A DNA stretch of 64,000 nucleotides from Undaria pinnatifida (lineage: Eukaryota > Sar > Phaeophyceae > Laminariales > Alariaceae): contig JABAKD010000023.1 of assembly GCA_012845835.1 (NCBI GenBank), positions 26,081,972-26,145,971 on the forward strand, in the 5' to 3' direction. Of the stretch, positions 1 to 10,687 are shown in pieces. The position numbers and the translations under genes were made by a program. Numbering within the stretch: position 1 is the first letter of the stretch; every line of letters begins with the position of its first letter. Under the pieces are notes generated by a model. That model had not been told where the DNA came from, ran no database searches, and saw nothing but the letters and a program-made list of their open reading frames with translations.

Positions 1-284
1 GGGATCCCGTCCCGTTGACAACGGGAGCCCAAATTGTTCCGCCTGCGGCGGGCTCAACACTCCCGTCCCGTCCCACACGGTGCCTGCGGCATCATGATAG
101 TCCTTGAATAATTTGATGTTGTCTCCCCGCTCCCCGCCTGTGATATGGAGGCCGTGTACGATTTTTCTGCGATTCGTTCAACGCAGACACAACTAAAAGC
201 ATGCCCGAGTAAATCTGGCCTGTTTCTAGCATGATGAAATAATTTTTAGTGAATTGCATTAACGAAAACACCCTACAGTTGGTC
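1..284. other. Non-genic stretch
   Basis: I see no gene here. The first ~90 bases are rich in CCCGT/ACGGG words that can pair with each other, which resembles a transposon subterminal region cut off by the window edge, but there is no second end to test this. The rest is AT-rich and unremarkable. The last bases (GGTC before the TAA at 285) resemble an end of the MITE family that starts next door. Confidence 0.3.
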
Positions 285-782
285 TAAAGACTTGTCATTA
301 TGGAAAAAAATTGAGCGATTATTTCTGGCCATTATTCTTGTCGTTTTGAGGCTCCAGAAATAACTGCGTCAGAAATAATGGGCGCCCATTATAGCTTCTG
401 ATTTTATGAAAGTGGTTTTATTTTGAATTGGTAGGTCTTGTTTTGCCGTTTACCTGTATTTTTGGAAATCTGGCACGTACACTGTCGCCGGCGACGTTAG
501 GTCACCACCGCCTCTGCTGCTGTCTCTGCTGCTGTGCTGCTGCTGTGCTGCTGTTGTGCTGCTGGTGTGGTGTGCCTGTGGTGGTTTTGATGGTGGTGGT
601 GCTGCTGCCGTCGCATTTGTGTGAGGACGAAGCTCTGTCTCGCACACAACAAGCACGGTATGCTGTGGTAGGTGTGTGACTCTTTGTTGTGGGTGATGGG
701 TGACGTGTACAGCAGACAGGTATCAAACCACGTACAGTATAGGCAGTGGTGACATGTGATACTTGGTACGAGGTGGTAGTAT

Positions 783-1187
783 ATAACCGGTCGCCCTGTT
801 GGCATATGTATCAGGTTATCTTCGAGCCTGGTACAATATAGGTCAGTTTCGTGAGTTCGAGCCCCACCGAGTGCATACTCGTATAAATTCATTGGGATCA
901 GGTTATCATCGAGCGTGGTACGATATAGGTCAGTTTCGTGAGTTCGAGCCCCACCGAGTGCATACTCGTATAAATTCGTTGGGACCTTTTTTTCTGCACA
1001 ACTTGACTTGCGGAAAGCGCGGGGAGAGCGTGACTTAGCAACACTCGATGAAAAATCGACGAGCAGTGGGATTGCTGAACTCTATGCGGGATAAAAATTG
1101 AAGGCAAGAACCCGGGGGGAGAAGGGACGACAGCTGTGACCACGGCTTGTCCAGAAGCTGGAAAGTAGAAGTGTGAGAAAGAAAAAA
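783..1187 (+). mobile_element. tRNA-related SINE inserted in MITE copy 1
   Basis: This stretch is absent at the matching point of the MITE copy at 35423-37877. It is bounded by AGTAT at 778-782 and 1188-1192, a probable target-site duplication, and ends in an A-rich tail (1176-1188). A perfect Pol III B-box-like core (GTTCGAGCC) occurs in each of two tandem copies of an 87-bp head at 811-897 and 898-984. An A-box-like word, TGGCATATGT, lies just upstream near 799. Head, tail and duplication together fit retroposition of a Pol III transcript by LINE machinery. The doubled head is unusual. Confidence 0.6.
811..984 (+). repeat. Two tandem 87-bp units (SINE head)
   Basis: Units 811-897 and 898-984 differ at only a few bases, and each contains GAGTTCGAGCCCC followed by ATACTCGTATAAATTC. 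The duplication lies inside the SINE. Confidence 0.85.
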
Positions 1188-1539
1188 AGTATCCAAAAGT
1201 CAAATAATCCCAGTTCTGAGAGGTTGGACGAGATTATATTTCTGGGCTCAGAAATCACCAAATCGGCTGGTTTCTGGCCTCAAGTACTTCTGACAACCCA
1301 GAAATAACGATGATATCTGGTCCCATAATAGTGGATTTTTAATTTGGGCGTCGGATATCCCTGTTAAAGAGAAAAATAATCGCTCAAAATATTTCCCATA
1401 ATAGTTGGTCTAACAACGGTGGAGAAACTTTCATTTCGTTGATCCTGCTGTGACAACTAGAAAATAACATGTTTGTATGTATGTACGTGAATGTGTGACG
1501 ACAAAATAGCGAAAACGATCATATAAGCTCGCAGACCGA

Positions 1540-1823
1540 GTATGTTCTCACATTAACTCGCATAATCAAGTCCGTGGTCACAGGACAGGCTCCAGTCACT
1601 TTGGAGCTGAGGAATACCCCAGGGAAAAACACAAACAATCCAAGGTGGTACACGCATACATCACAGCTGACGCAATTCATGCCTCCACCAGAAACATATA
1701 AATAAAAGTGAAATCGGGAGTGAGTCTACGATGTGCCAGGTCCATACCGGTGCATACGTCTCATTACTCGCGCCTGCACAAACCGACTATACCGCTTGCC
1801 ACCCAAGAAAGACTACCACGTAT
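1540..1823 (+). repeat. Dispersed repeat, third copy of a unit in the 20.7-29.3 kb duplication
   Basis: This segment, from about CTCGCATAATCAAGTCC to GAAAGACTACCACGT, recurs in reverse orientation near 22808-23060 and 27487-27740. The identity is high across non-coding positions, so it marks a dispersed repeat and not a conserved gene. The short reading frames within it are not supported as genes. The remaining DNA up to 1929 shows nothing else I recognise. Confidence 0.7.
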
Positions 1824-1929
1824 AGACTTCCTTACGAATATCTTTGTGCTGAAAGCGCTCGGTTGGTGCTTCCCTGGCATCTCCGAGGCTTCTTGCTCCT
1901 CCTGATCTATTTTTGTTACATATATATAT

Positions 1930-2133
1930 TGTGGGATGGTAGTCTCTTCGCAGGGTTTCTCTTTCTCTCATGGAGGTATGGAGACACACCGAGGTGGGTT
2001 ATGTGCGCAACCGCACGCTCGAGGTCAACAAAGAGGAAACACCTCAGAGTCTGCCTCGAGGAGCCAGGATGATCTTAAGGATTATAGTGATAAGGAGGCG
2101 GTACAATCTAGGGAATAGGGACTGGTATCCACA
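1930..2133 (-). repeat. 3' LTR of the Ty3/gypsy element
   Basis: 204-bp direct copy of 9669-9878. On the plus strand it starts TGTGGGATGG and ends GGTATCCACA, the TG...CA boundary typical of LTRs. It differs from its partner by scattered substitutions and small indels, so the insertion is not very recent. Confidence 0.92.
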
Positions 2134-2136
2134 TCA

Positions 2137-2151
2137 CCCCCCCCTTCTTTT
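2137..2151 (-). promoter_or_regulatory. Polypurine tract (PPT)
   Basis: On the minus strand this is AAAAGAAGGGGGGGG, three bases upstream of the 3' LTR. This is the expected site and composition for the primer of plus-strand DNA synthesis. Confidence 0.85.
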
Positions 2152-2154
2152 CAG

Positions 2155-3392
2155 ACGTGCAAACATGCGCGTCTTATAAGAGGTGTCGACTTGGGATGAC
2201 AGGATCTTAGGAATTCCCTGGAAAACGCCGATAATCACTAATATTGCAGCAGAGTCCGAAACTCGGGTAAAACAATTGGTCAATATGACTTCATATTCGT
2301 GTCGATAAAACACGTAAATATGATTGTTACTCATCTCAAGTATTAACGGACTTCCATGCTGTACAATGTTATCGCTGCTTCGAAACGTTTCGAATTGCGA
2401 CACAATCCTTGGACATGTTCCTACGGGAACGACAATGACAGTTTAGAGCTAGCACGAACTAGCTACGAAACTTTCAGAGAACAGGTTTACTGCTAAGCCT
2501 CAGCTTGCGCGACTTTGCTGGGTGCAGTTGTGACCTGTAGTACGATTGACAACCTAGGACCTTCAAGTGTGCTCAGGCTGCTAACACTTGGTACTTCATG
2601 AAGATTTTGACATACTGATAAACAAGGTCCGGCTCCTCCATCTTGCTACGTAGCATGGTGGGATTGCCATGGTATATATCATGGTGTTACAGACTGCTAT
2701 CGAAACTTAGCTTGTCTCAAGATAGTACATCTCTCAGTGCTATCGTCGAGATATGACAATCTAAACGATAAACAATTGCCAACTCTTCGAAGAAGCCTCG
2801 TTCGAGTTGAGGGTATTATGCCTGTAAACAGACATGCACCTTTTAGGTATGCAGAGCTTTTAACTCTACAATATTTAACGTACCTCGTTTAATTATTGCA
2901 CTGAGATACAACTTAGTATCCCCACACCCGCACGTTCGGCCTTTACCAAGGGCAGAACCTGCTATGCAACAACCATGATATAATCTGGTATATGACAACG
3001 ACCAGATGGGAATTAGACATCTCTGTATCTTGTACATCAGCAACTTGGTGAGTTGATATTACATTCTGAGCTCGTGGGCGTCCCCATTCGCTCGAAATGT
3101 GATCTTCCTCCCACTGACACAATTTACAGGAATACAACATGTCTAACTCAAAACGATTACCATCAACAGACTTGCAGACTGTATACAGGGGATCAGTCTG
3201 TATGTGCAAAAATCCGCTTGACAATGACGATCGTCGAACATCGATGATGTCAAGTGACATATTTCCTTACACAAGAAAAATAAACTAATGGAGAGGTGGT
3301 TGACGGCCTACCGTGCCCATTGTCCACTTTGGTATCCAACTCATACCGCGGCACAAACGTGACGGTACCGTTGGCTCTGCCTCGACAGTTTG
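2155..3392 (-). other. 3' non-coding part of the gypsy element
   Basis: This lies between the chromodomain and the PPT. Short open frames occur on both strands, but none resembles a known protein or shows coding-like structure. It could be a long 3' UTR or the decayed remains of an extra ORF. Confidence 0.5.
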
Positions 3393-4829
3393 CTAGACTG
3401 GAGACGCGGGAGTTGTTGGTGTTTGCGGATCAGGAGGGACGTCCTGAATGCTCGCAAAATATGAGCGAATAAATTCACTGCAGTGGGGAATTTGGCGACG
3501 GTGATACCAGCCGTCGCTATTTGGACCTTCCCCACGAAAACGGACTCGGAACTGAACATTAAACGGGGATGATCGACCTCTCGAACGATTGTGATCAACA
3601 ATCCTTTCTACTGTTCTTGGGCCACTGCAAATTGGGGAGGTTTCCTTATCTAAATTTGGCATTGGTAATTTAGTTCCCAAAAACATTTCATTGATTTTAC
3701 TGAAGTCAGGATCTGCGAGCACACTGCGTTGATGGTACGGTTTCATCCTGCCTAAATGTACTGATGTTTCAGCGGAATTACCGTCTGTCGATACTCAATA
3801 GACGACCGGCGATAATCGATGGCGAACTTGGTACGGACCGCGCCAAGGACTTAGAAATTTGTTGTTGGGGTCATCTTGGGCATGATGCGGTTGAACCAAC
3901 ACTAAGTCACCACGCTGAAACTGTTGATATCGTAAGTCTGCATTCGACGCTGCTTGAGCATCAGCACGTTCACTAAGATTTTGGCTTGCTAACTCGTATG
4001 CAAACTGCAAATTCTCGACCATTTTGTGAGTGTACTGTAATGCTGATTCAGGTATGTCCGCCTGAGGCATTCCCATGATAACATCTATGGGAAGCGTGGG
4101 CATGCGACCAACCATAAGATTAGTGCGGCGTCTCCTGGAGTGTACTATTATAGGCCGTATTGTGTGCCATTTGAACGAATGGTAAGAGTTGAGCCCAATC
4201 GTCGTGAGCCACACCACAGTACATTGCTAACATGTTATGCATGGTACTGTGCACTCTCTCTAAAACTGAATTACATTGTGGCCTATATGGTGTAGTACGA
4301 GTTTTCTTATAACCGAAAACGGTTTGCAGCTCTTTAACAAGCTGATTTCAAATTATTTTCCCCTATCGGAATGTAATAACTCTGGTACTCCGAATACAGC
4401 AAACACTCGGTCCACAAGGGTACGTGCTATCGTAGTCGCTTCTTTGTTCGGGATTGCTGCGAGAATAACACAACGTGTCAGATGGTCGATCACTGACAAA
4501 ACATATTTGCAACCTTATGAAACTGTTTTATATTCCACGAGATCGATAGCAACTCGTTGAAATGGTCGCTCTGCTGGTACATGACCTGTTGGTAACGGTG
4601 GTCGGCGGTGTGGAGTTTTCCGACGTTGGCAGGCATCATAACTAGTGCAATAGGATTGGATATCGCTTTGCATTGCAGGCCACCAGTAACGGTCTCGAAC
4701 TCTATCAAACGTCGCTTTAAATGCCAGGTGACCACCAGACGCTGGAACGTCATGACATACTTGCATTATGAGCGAGCGAAATGCCGACGGCACCACTAGT
4801 TGATCTCGGAAAGAACTGCGCTTTCTCAA
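3393..4829 (-). pseudogene. Integrase and chromodomain of Ty3/gypsy pol (broken)
   Basis: The minus-strand frame at 4515-4829 has the zinc-binding HHCC start of integrase (CHDVPASGGH ... CTSYDACQRRK) and the YWWPAM motif. The downstream frame 3795-4217 contains the integrase C-terminal module ending WRGPYQVRHRLSPVVY. The frame at 3393-3746 looks like a chromodomain: VERIVDH, then FRVRFRG, a Trp and IRSYFA. Stops separate the pieces, and most of the DDE core lies in the interrupted part at 4218-4515. The integrase would insert cDNA, and the chromodomain would steer it to marked chromatin. Not functional as it stands. Confidence 0.85.
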
Positions 4830-5009
4830 ATGGCCAGGTAGGTATGACCGGTAGAAGACCCCGTCAACTGTGAAGAAGTTACTTGCGGATTGGAGTGTTT
4901 CTCGTCGCGGAAGGGGAGAATGAATGGGGTCATAAAAAAACTTGGAGTATGCCCCAAATTCTAATTTCTGCCCTTCTATTAACTTCTCCGGGTCTAATGT
5001 GGGGAAAAC

Positions 5010-6580
5010 TTATACAAAACTCGTAAACAATTCCCAATCACTCTCGACTAGACAAAGTTCATTCAAATTATTAGAATGCAATTCATACGCACGTGGATTT
5101 GGTGGGCGACAGGGTAGCCCATCTTGTGGTGCATTGCGACAGATAGAGGCTAACCTGGGTTGCGACGGCAACACATCAGAAAGAGACGTCTTTTCTTGGG
5201 TTGTGTCCTCTGGTATATCGCCAAACAGTCGGGATAATGTGTCCGGTACTACGTGTAATTTTCCCGGCTTGTGCTCGACTGTAAAATCGAAACTTTGCAA
5301 GGCAATGGCCCAACGTGTTAACATGTTGGACGTGTCTTGCATATAATATAGATGCGTGAGAGCAGCGTGGTCGGTGACGCATCTAAAGTGTTTGCCCCAA
5401 AGGTACGGACGCCAATGCTGCAGAGCGAGGACAACTCCACAACAATCTTTTATCGTTGCTGAATAATGTTTTCGTCCTTTCGTAAAACGTTTACTAAAGT
5501 AGGCAATTATTTCCAGGTCTGGTTTGTCAGATCCTTGGTTGGCGTTTCGGGCTAAGAATACTCCGACTCCTGCTTCACTTGCATCTACATGTACGATAAA
5601 TTCTTTAGAATAACCAGGGAAATGTAATACTGAAGGGGAAGATAACAACTTCTTAATCCGGGTTACTGCTTCAGATTGAGTTGTTCCCCAGTGTTTCTCG
5701 AATTCCCGCCGTTGCTTATACTGCTTTTTAGTAAGTTCGACCAGAGGTGTTGCAACTTCAGCATATTCTGGTACAAACCGGCGTACGAAATTGAGTGTGC
5801 CCAATAAAGAACGTAATTCCTTGATATTCTTCGGGTCTGGCAAGTCACTAATGGCTTTTATACGGTCATCGCCAGTAGTGATACCATGTTCCGATATGAC
5901 ATGACCTAAATATTTAACTTGTTTCGAACCAAACTGTAACTTGGACGGTTTTAACGTCAAACCAGCTGATTGTAAAGCTGAAAACATGCGTTCGAGTAAC
6001 AACAGATGTACTTCCCACGTAGATGAACAAGCTATTAAATCATCCATATAACACAAAGACCATTGGCTGAACCAGTATCACCAAGGGCGAGCGACATCAT
6101 ATGTTGATACAACCAGGGTGCGTTACAAACTCCGAACGGCATGCGTTTAAAGCAGTACATGCCTTTAGCTGTAACAAAAGCAGTTGATTCGATGTCCGCG
6201 TCAGCAACAGGAAGCTGATGAAAATCACTTTGGACGTCGGCTACTGTGATGAACTTGGCTCCACCCACAGAGTCGAGATGAGTTTAGATGTTGGGCATGG
6301 GCCATGTTTTACGGACGAGATGACGATTGAGAGTGTTATGGTAGTTAACAAAGAACCGTGGTGACCCATCAGCTTTGCTGACAATAGTAACAGGACTACC
6401 CCAAGCACTTGTGCGTTCCTCTATTATTCCGTGCTTCAGTAACTTGTCGACTTGGTCATCGATTTGTTTTTGAAGGCGGGGTGAGGTACGGTACGGCGCA
6501 CAATCAACCGGACGAGTGCCTGGTTGTAACGGGAATGTAGCTTCGGCTATTTTACAACAGCCTAACTCATCCGGTGACAA
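5010..6580 (-). pseudogene. Reverse transcriptase-RNase H of Ty3/gypsy pol (broken)
   Basis: The RT finger region is at 6284-6580 (HGIIEERTSAWGSPVTIVSK). The palm continues at 6035-6268 (VADVQSDFHQLPV, FKRMPFGVCNAP). The YMDD box opens the 348-codon frame at 5010-6056, which also holds the connection (KYLGHVISEHGI), RNase H (IVHVDASEAGVGVFLA, TDHAALTHL) and its end (PDTLSRLF). A TAA stop sits between the finger and palm segments at about 6282-6284. A frame change near 6040-6056 separates the palm from YMDD. The catalytic Asp residues remain readable, so decay looks moderate. Confidence 0.92.
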
Positions 6581-7009
6581 CGAAACAACGAAAAGACTGA
6601 GTGGTATTGCGCATAGGTTTATAACCTCCGAAACTTGTTCGGGTGAGAAGGTAGTGCTTCTCGCGCAGCTGCTAGTTCATCCTTATTTTTGGGTGATGCG
6701 GCTACCGCACTTATCCGTATTTCATATCCGTAATTCAGGTGTATCCGTCACACTGGCTGTTGACAAGAGCGCAAGTGCTAGATGTGCGGGTAGAGTGACA
6801 CCGCGCGTAGACGGATTGGCGATTTGCAACCAGACGGACCCGTCCACTGCACGCCATGGTGCTACAGTACGTGCAACAACACGTTCGAAAGTTTGGAATT
6901 TTTTGTTCCAATATTTTCGGAGAATTCGGATTGAAATACCGTACGAGGTTCTAATACGACGTCAGTATCAACCGGAGGTTTTGTTTCGGTGAAAACAACA
7001 ACCGATGCC

Positions 7010-8043
7010 TCAGTTCCTGCTGGTAAAAAAAAACAGGATTTCAGACAAACAGGGATAACAGTCAGCATGGACGGATGCGACAGAGGCAGAGATTACTCCT
7101 GCTGGGGAAATTGATGATCCAGTGGTACTTGAATCAACACGATGAACAGCGGGTATAGTTGTTTCGCTTGAATGAAAAGTGATACACTGATTTTTCCAGT
7201 CAAGTTTCGCACCAAATAAAGACATGACGCTGTTATCTAACAGGATATCATCAGGACGTAACGATGAAATGACAAGCGCTTCTACTGGGCGAGTGACGTC
7301 CCGCAGTTGTAAATCAAAGCGAATGCACCCTAGTATTTCCATCACTGATCCATTTGCGGCTTTCAACGTGAGCACAGCAGGTGGAATGGCATGTTCGGTT
7401 CATTTTTCAAGATAGGGTGGCGTTTCACAAACAAGAAAGCCACACACGGAACATCGCTTGCCGTGTCAACAGTGGCACGAGGCACCTCGTAGCCTCCAAT
7501 ACGTCCACATATATGAACGCGATGAGACGAGAAAGCAAGCGTAAGCGGCGATCGCGTACGACGCGATAAAGCACAGGCGTACCATTCTTCATGTTTATTA
7601 TTATGAGTACTGCTCCTTTCATGATCGGGGCAGCCTTCATTGACATCCATAGACACAGACTTATCAATCGCTGGCAACGAAAAATCCACCTGCTTATTAC
7701 CTACATCCCTAGACACGGATTCATTAGGTACTGGCAATGAAAAACCCGCCTGCGTATTGCCTACAAGGGGGTCTGCGGGACACACGTCAACCAACGACCT
7801 ACCAGGTACACTGTCTGCAAAACGCACACGCTTACTTACAGGGGAAGGATCTACGACTGCAGTATCCTTACTTGTCTCATCACAGATGGACATACCTTCG
7901 AGGGTGAGCGACTCGAAAAGCACGTGCTTCCCTATGTCGTCCCTCGGGTTACCCGACCTTACAGAAACCGATGGACAATCGATCTCGGGGGAAACCCTAA
8001 ACGAACTCCAAACTGCGGGAACGACTTCCACAACTGGGCACCG
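7010..8043 (-). pseudogene. Aspartic protease region of Ty3/gypsy pol (frameshifted)
   Basis: The frame at 7363-8043 is in the same phase as gag and is separated from it by a single TGA. It ends in a retropepsin-like start (ATVDTASDVPCVA, with DTA in place of the usual DTG/DSG). The flap and C-terminal half continue in another frame at 7010-7375 (ILGCIRFDLQLRD, LRPDDILLDNSVMSLFGA), so a frameshift lies at about 7363-7375. The protease would cut the Gag-Pol precursor. The N-terminal ~190 residues are not recognisable. Confidence 0.75.
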
Positions 8044-9564
8044 TCAGGTGGACTTCTGACGGCGAGCTCTCCTCTCCCGATACCGGGCTAGGTTAGCCTC
8101 CCCAAAGAGGGGGTGGTTGAAACAATCATTACTGGCGTGACTGGACTTATCTCTAGCCGTACACCCTGATACTGAACAGGGTGAGTGATCACGCGTGATG
8201 TTCAATCTAGACGTATACGACTTAGCTGCAGGTATCTTCGAACTGGACAAGTGAGATACTGCTGCTGCTGCTGAACCGTGGTTCTTACGAGAACCACAGT
8301 GTGAGCGTTTACGGTCAAGACGACTCTCAGGGCCGCGTACTGCTCGCACCTGAGCTCTAGAACGACCGCGCGCAACAGTCGACCATGACATGGCACTTAC
8401 TGTGCCATCGACTGCTGCTAGGGACGCAGCACTACGCTGGGCCCTATCGACTGCCTGCTGCATTGACTTACAGTACTGGCCAATGCGTGGTAGTTCCAAA
8501 ATTTCTGGGCGTAACCCACGCTCAAAAATTCCGATCTGCAAAGCTTCTACAGGCTGTACATGTTTTTGAAATTGACGGTTCAAATTGTTAAAACTATGTC
8601 GGAGACGGTTTACATATGACGTGACTGACTCATTTGGACCCTGAGTCAGAGTGACTATCTTCTCTACTGAGCGTGCCAGAGCGTCTGCTGACAAGTACCA
8701 CGCTTCAAAAGCAGTTTTAATTTCCGACCATGAGGTCGGTTTTGCGCTGCTTTCGGTATCCGACAGTTGCCGATCTCCATCAGCACTACGTCTCCACGGA
8801 ACCTGACCTCCTACCAGCTGGGTATAAAACTGGATAGCCTCGTCCTTCAACACGAAGATGAAGTATGTTATGAGGAGGTCATCGATCATGTCCTCCGTGA
8901 CGCCGGGACGTGACTTTAACGACGCGGTAACGAATGCGTCGTACTGCGACATAACATTAAGGATGCTATTCTTGTCGTTTTCGTTTCCTGAAAACTTGGA
9001 GATAGCACCGAAGTCAGACATTGTCATCCTCGTGTTTACGGATGACACAGACGGGCCTGAACTGCCTATTTTTAGGCTGCTTGATTCAGACGGAGCTAGT
9101 TGTACTCTACCCGTCAACGTAGACAACAGGTCAGCAATATTGCTTGTAAGTCCTCCTTCAGTCAACGACCTATGAAGCAGTTCGTTCAATTTGGCAATAT
9201 TACTTTCGCTAACGAGCGACTGCTGTTGCGGGGAACTACTGACCATGTGGTGAGGAAAGGAGACTTCACCAGCTGCTCCTTTCCCTACGGGGGAGAACGA
9301 CCGGCGGCGGTGACGCCCACGACGACTACGGTGGCGACCATAACGGTGTCGCCTCTGCTCTTCTTCAGGAGAATCTTGGCCAGGTGACGGCTCGCGGGGG
9401 CTGAAGTAGGTTGCTTCTCCTACCTCTTCCTCCTCTTCCTGGCCTTGATTCGAATTGCCTTCCTCAGGACGTGAGGGAAGGCCACCTCCCTCCAGACGTG
9501 GGGGAAGGGTGTTTAGGTCCGTATAACTATCCCCGGGACCAGTGGGGTCTGTCCCGTCTGCCAT
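8044..9564 (-). CDS. Gag polyprotein of the Ty3/gypsy element
   Basis: Open frame of about 506 codons. I chose the ATG at 9564 (start MADGTDPTGPGDSY) because the frame upstream of it enters the PBS and LTR. The N-terminal third is acidic and Ser/Arg-rich. The middle carries the retrotransposon capsid fold region (DDLLITYFIFVLKDEAIQFY, WSEIKTAFEAWYL, SVTSYVNRLRHSFNNLNRQF). The C-terminus is basic with a loosely spaced Cys/His cluster (CSVSGCTARDKSSHASNDC) that could replace the usual CCHC knuckle. It would form the virus-like particle and package element RNA. The stop is TGA followed by CGG, and pol continues in the same frame. gag is the only uninterrupted gene of the element. Confidence 0.9.
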   Translation of the reverse strand: MADGTDPTGPGDSYTDLNTLPPRLEGGGLPSRPEEGNSNQGQEEEEEVGEATYFSPREPSPGQDSPEEEQRRHRYGRHRSRRGRHRRRSFSPVGKGAAGEVSFPHHMVSSSPQQQSLVSESNIAKLNELLHRSLTEGGLTSNIADLLSTLTGRVQLAPSESSSLKIGSSGPSVSSVNTRMTMSDFGAISKFSGNENDKNSILNVMSQYDAFVTASLKSRPGVTEDMIDDLLITYFIFVLKDEAIQFYTQLVGGQVPWRRSADGDRQLSDTESSAKPTSWSEIKTAFEAWYLSADALARSVEKIVTLTQGPNESVTSYVNRLRHSFNNLNRQFQKHVQPVEALQIGIFERGLRPEILELPRIGQYCKSMQQAVDRAQRSAASLAAVDGTVSAMSWSTVARGRSRAQVRAVRGPESRLDRKRSHCGSRKNHGSAAAAVSHLSSSKIPAAKSYTSRLNITRDHSPCSVSGCTARDKSSHASNDCFNHPLFGEANLARYRERRARRQKST

Positions 9565-9646
9565 ATGGAAAGCGGGACAAACGTGCGGGTTTTTTTTTAA
9601 ATGAAGCTTACCCGCTATTTTCGGTGGGGTTTCTAGCACCGATCGA

Positions 9647-9666
9647 GCTTCACTGCCTCGACGCCA
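9647..9666 (-). promoter_or_regulatory. Primer binding site (PBS)
   Basis: On the minus strand, two bases after the 5' LTR, the sequence begins TGGCGTCGAGGCAGTGAAGC. A TGG start, complementary to the CCA end of a tRNA, is expected for a gypsy PBS. I cannot assign the tRNA. Confidence 0.65.
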
Positions 9667-9668
9667 AT

Positions 9669-9878
9669 TGTGGGACGGTAGTCCCTTCGCAGGTGCCCTC
9701 TCTCTGATGGAGGTGTTAGTGTGGAGACACACCGAGGTGGGTTATGTGCGCAACCGCACGCTCGAGGGTCAACAAAGAGGAAACACCCCAGAGTCTGCCT
9801 CGAGGAGCCAGGATGATCTTGAAGGATTATAGTGATAAGGCGGCCGTACAATCTAGGGAATAGGGACTGGTATCCACA
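9669..9878 (-). repeat. 5' LTR of the Ty3/gypsy element
   Basis: 210-bp direct copy of 1930-2133, with TG...CA ends on the plus strand. It is upstream of gag on the minus strand and would hold the promoter. Confidence 0.92.
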
Positions 9879-9887
9879 ATATCGATA

Positions 9888-9975
9888 TTTTTTTTCCGAT
9901 GACACCCAGATTCGAACCACCGAAGACCAAGCTTATAAGCGGACAGTCTATCTACTAGACCACAGCGTCACATTG
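9888..9975 (-). mobile_element. tRNA-derived SINE head, copy a
   Basis: On the minus strand there is a Pol III A box (TGGTCTAGTAG) and a B-box core (GGTTCGAATC). It sits 10 bases beyond the gypsy LTR. Copies of the same unit occur at 10053-10135, 14537-14628 and 17085-17160. The anticodon arm does not fold properly, so this is a tRNA-derived repeat and not a tRNA gene. Confidence 0.65.
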
Positions 9976-10052
9976 ATATCCATTTTATTTTCACAAATAA
10001 AAAATTGATAAATTCATACCAAGTATCGATTTTTCATGAGGATCGTTTTCTT

Positions 10053-10135
10053 TTCCGATGACACCCGGATTCGAACCAGCGAAGGGCAGGATTATAAATG
10101 GACAGTCTATCTACTAGACCACAATGTCACAGCCG
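10053..10135 (-). mobile_element. tRNA-derived SINE head, copy b
   Basis: This is the best preserved copy. On the minus strand the A box is TGGTCTAGTAG and the B box GGTTCGAATCC. The two ends, GTGACA and TGTCAT, can pair like an acceptor stem. The anticodon stem is poor and several near-copies lie nearby, so a SINE or tRNA relic is more likely than a working tRNA. Confidence 0.65.
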
Positions 10136-10199
10136 CAGTGGTATCTACCAGTACTATTTTTTTATGTGCAGCTACTACTGTATATTAGCGGAACATAGA

Positions 10200-10687
10200 T
10201 GTACCACGGAGCTTGCAAAGTTGAGTTTCAATCATTCAATCGGTCGTACTCACAGCTGACGTTTTTCAATTTGTATATGAAACATTCCGCGCGTTTATAC
10301 TGTGGCGGGCAGTTGTTGCAGGCAACGTTTTCTAGCCCATGCCGTGCATGCCTCGTCTCACACCCCTGGCAGCTAGTGCCCTACGCTGCTCTGGGTCTCG
10401 GACGGGACGGGGAAAATAACCTTGCTTCGTCTCGTCTCGAGTCTTGGGCCCTTGATGACACGAGTGTGGAGAAAACGCCTTATTCAGTTTAGACAGCACA
10501 AAGTGGTGCACAATCTGTGACCAAACAATAATAAGTTGTATTTGCGGAAACATTATGAAGTACCGTTTGTAAATTATGCCACTTTTGTAAATCATCCAGG
10601 CGCGTGCAATTAAACCCCTGGTGCACAATCTGTGACCAAACAATAATAAGTTGCACATGCCACCGCAAAATTCCAAACATTATCAGA
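10200..10687. other. Repeat-rich stretch without a gene
   Basis: It holds two copies of GTGCACAATCTGTGACCAAACAATAATAAGTTG (near 10505 and 10620, quoted in part only) and a fragment of the family seen at 11955-12020 and 20990-21050 (AAACATTATGAAGTACC). No coding signal is evident. Confidence 0.4.

Larger units (their letters stand above)
288..1410 (+). mobile_element. PIF/Harbinger-like MITE, copy 1 (carries a SINE)
   Basis: Non-autonomous DNA element flanked by TAA at 285-287 and 1411-1413. The right end reads, outside-in on the minus strand, GACCAACTATTATGG, and the left end is a diverged version of it. Two further copies lie at 35423-37877 and 49501-50225. All three are flanked by 3-bp TAA or TTA duplications, as expected for PIF/Harbinger integration, which is the basis of the class call. 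Its interior holds a CTG-rich tract that gives spurious small reading frames. Compared with the other copies it contains a ~405-bp insertion at 783-1187. There is no transposase, so it would depend on a helper elsewhere. Confidence 0.7.
1930..9878 (-). mobile_element. Full-length Ty3/gypsy chromovirus-type LTR retrotransposon (pol degenerate)
   Basis: The element reads on the minus strand as LTR, PBS, gag, protease, RT, RNase H, integrase, chromodomain, PPT, LTR. RNase H before integrase, and a chromodomain after the GPY-type integrase tail, place it in Ty3/gypsy, chromovirus-like. The flanks show a 4-bp duplication, ATAT at 1926-1929 and 9879-9882. Both LTRs start TG and end CA. gag is open, but pol carries several in-frame stops and frame changes, so this copy cannot make a full polyprotein. 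About 1.2 kb between the chromodomain and the PPT (2155-3392) has no supported reading frame. Confidence 0.93.

Noticed and set aside
1708-2179. Small plus-strand genes around the left LTR
   Set aside because: The frames overlap a dispersed repeat and the gypsy LTR, and have no domains.
10053-10135. Functional tRNA gene
   Set aside because: Pol III boxes are good, but the anticodon stem does not pair and several diverged copies lie nearby, so it is a tRNA-derived repeat.
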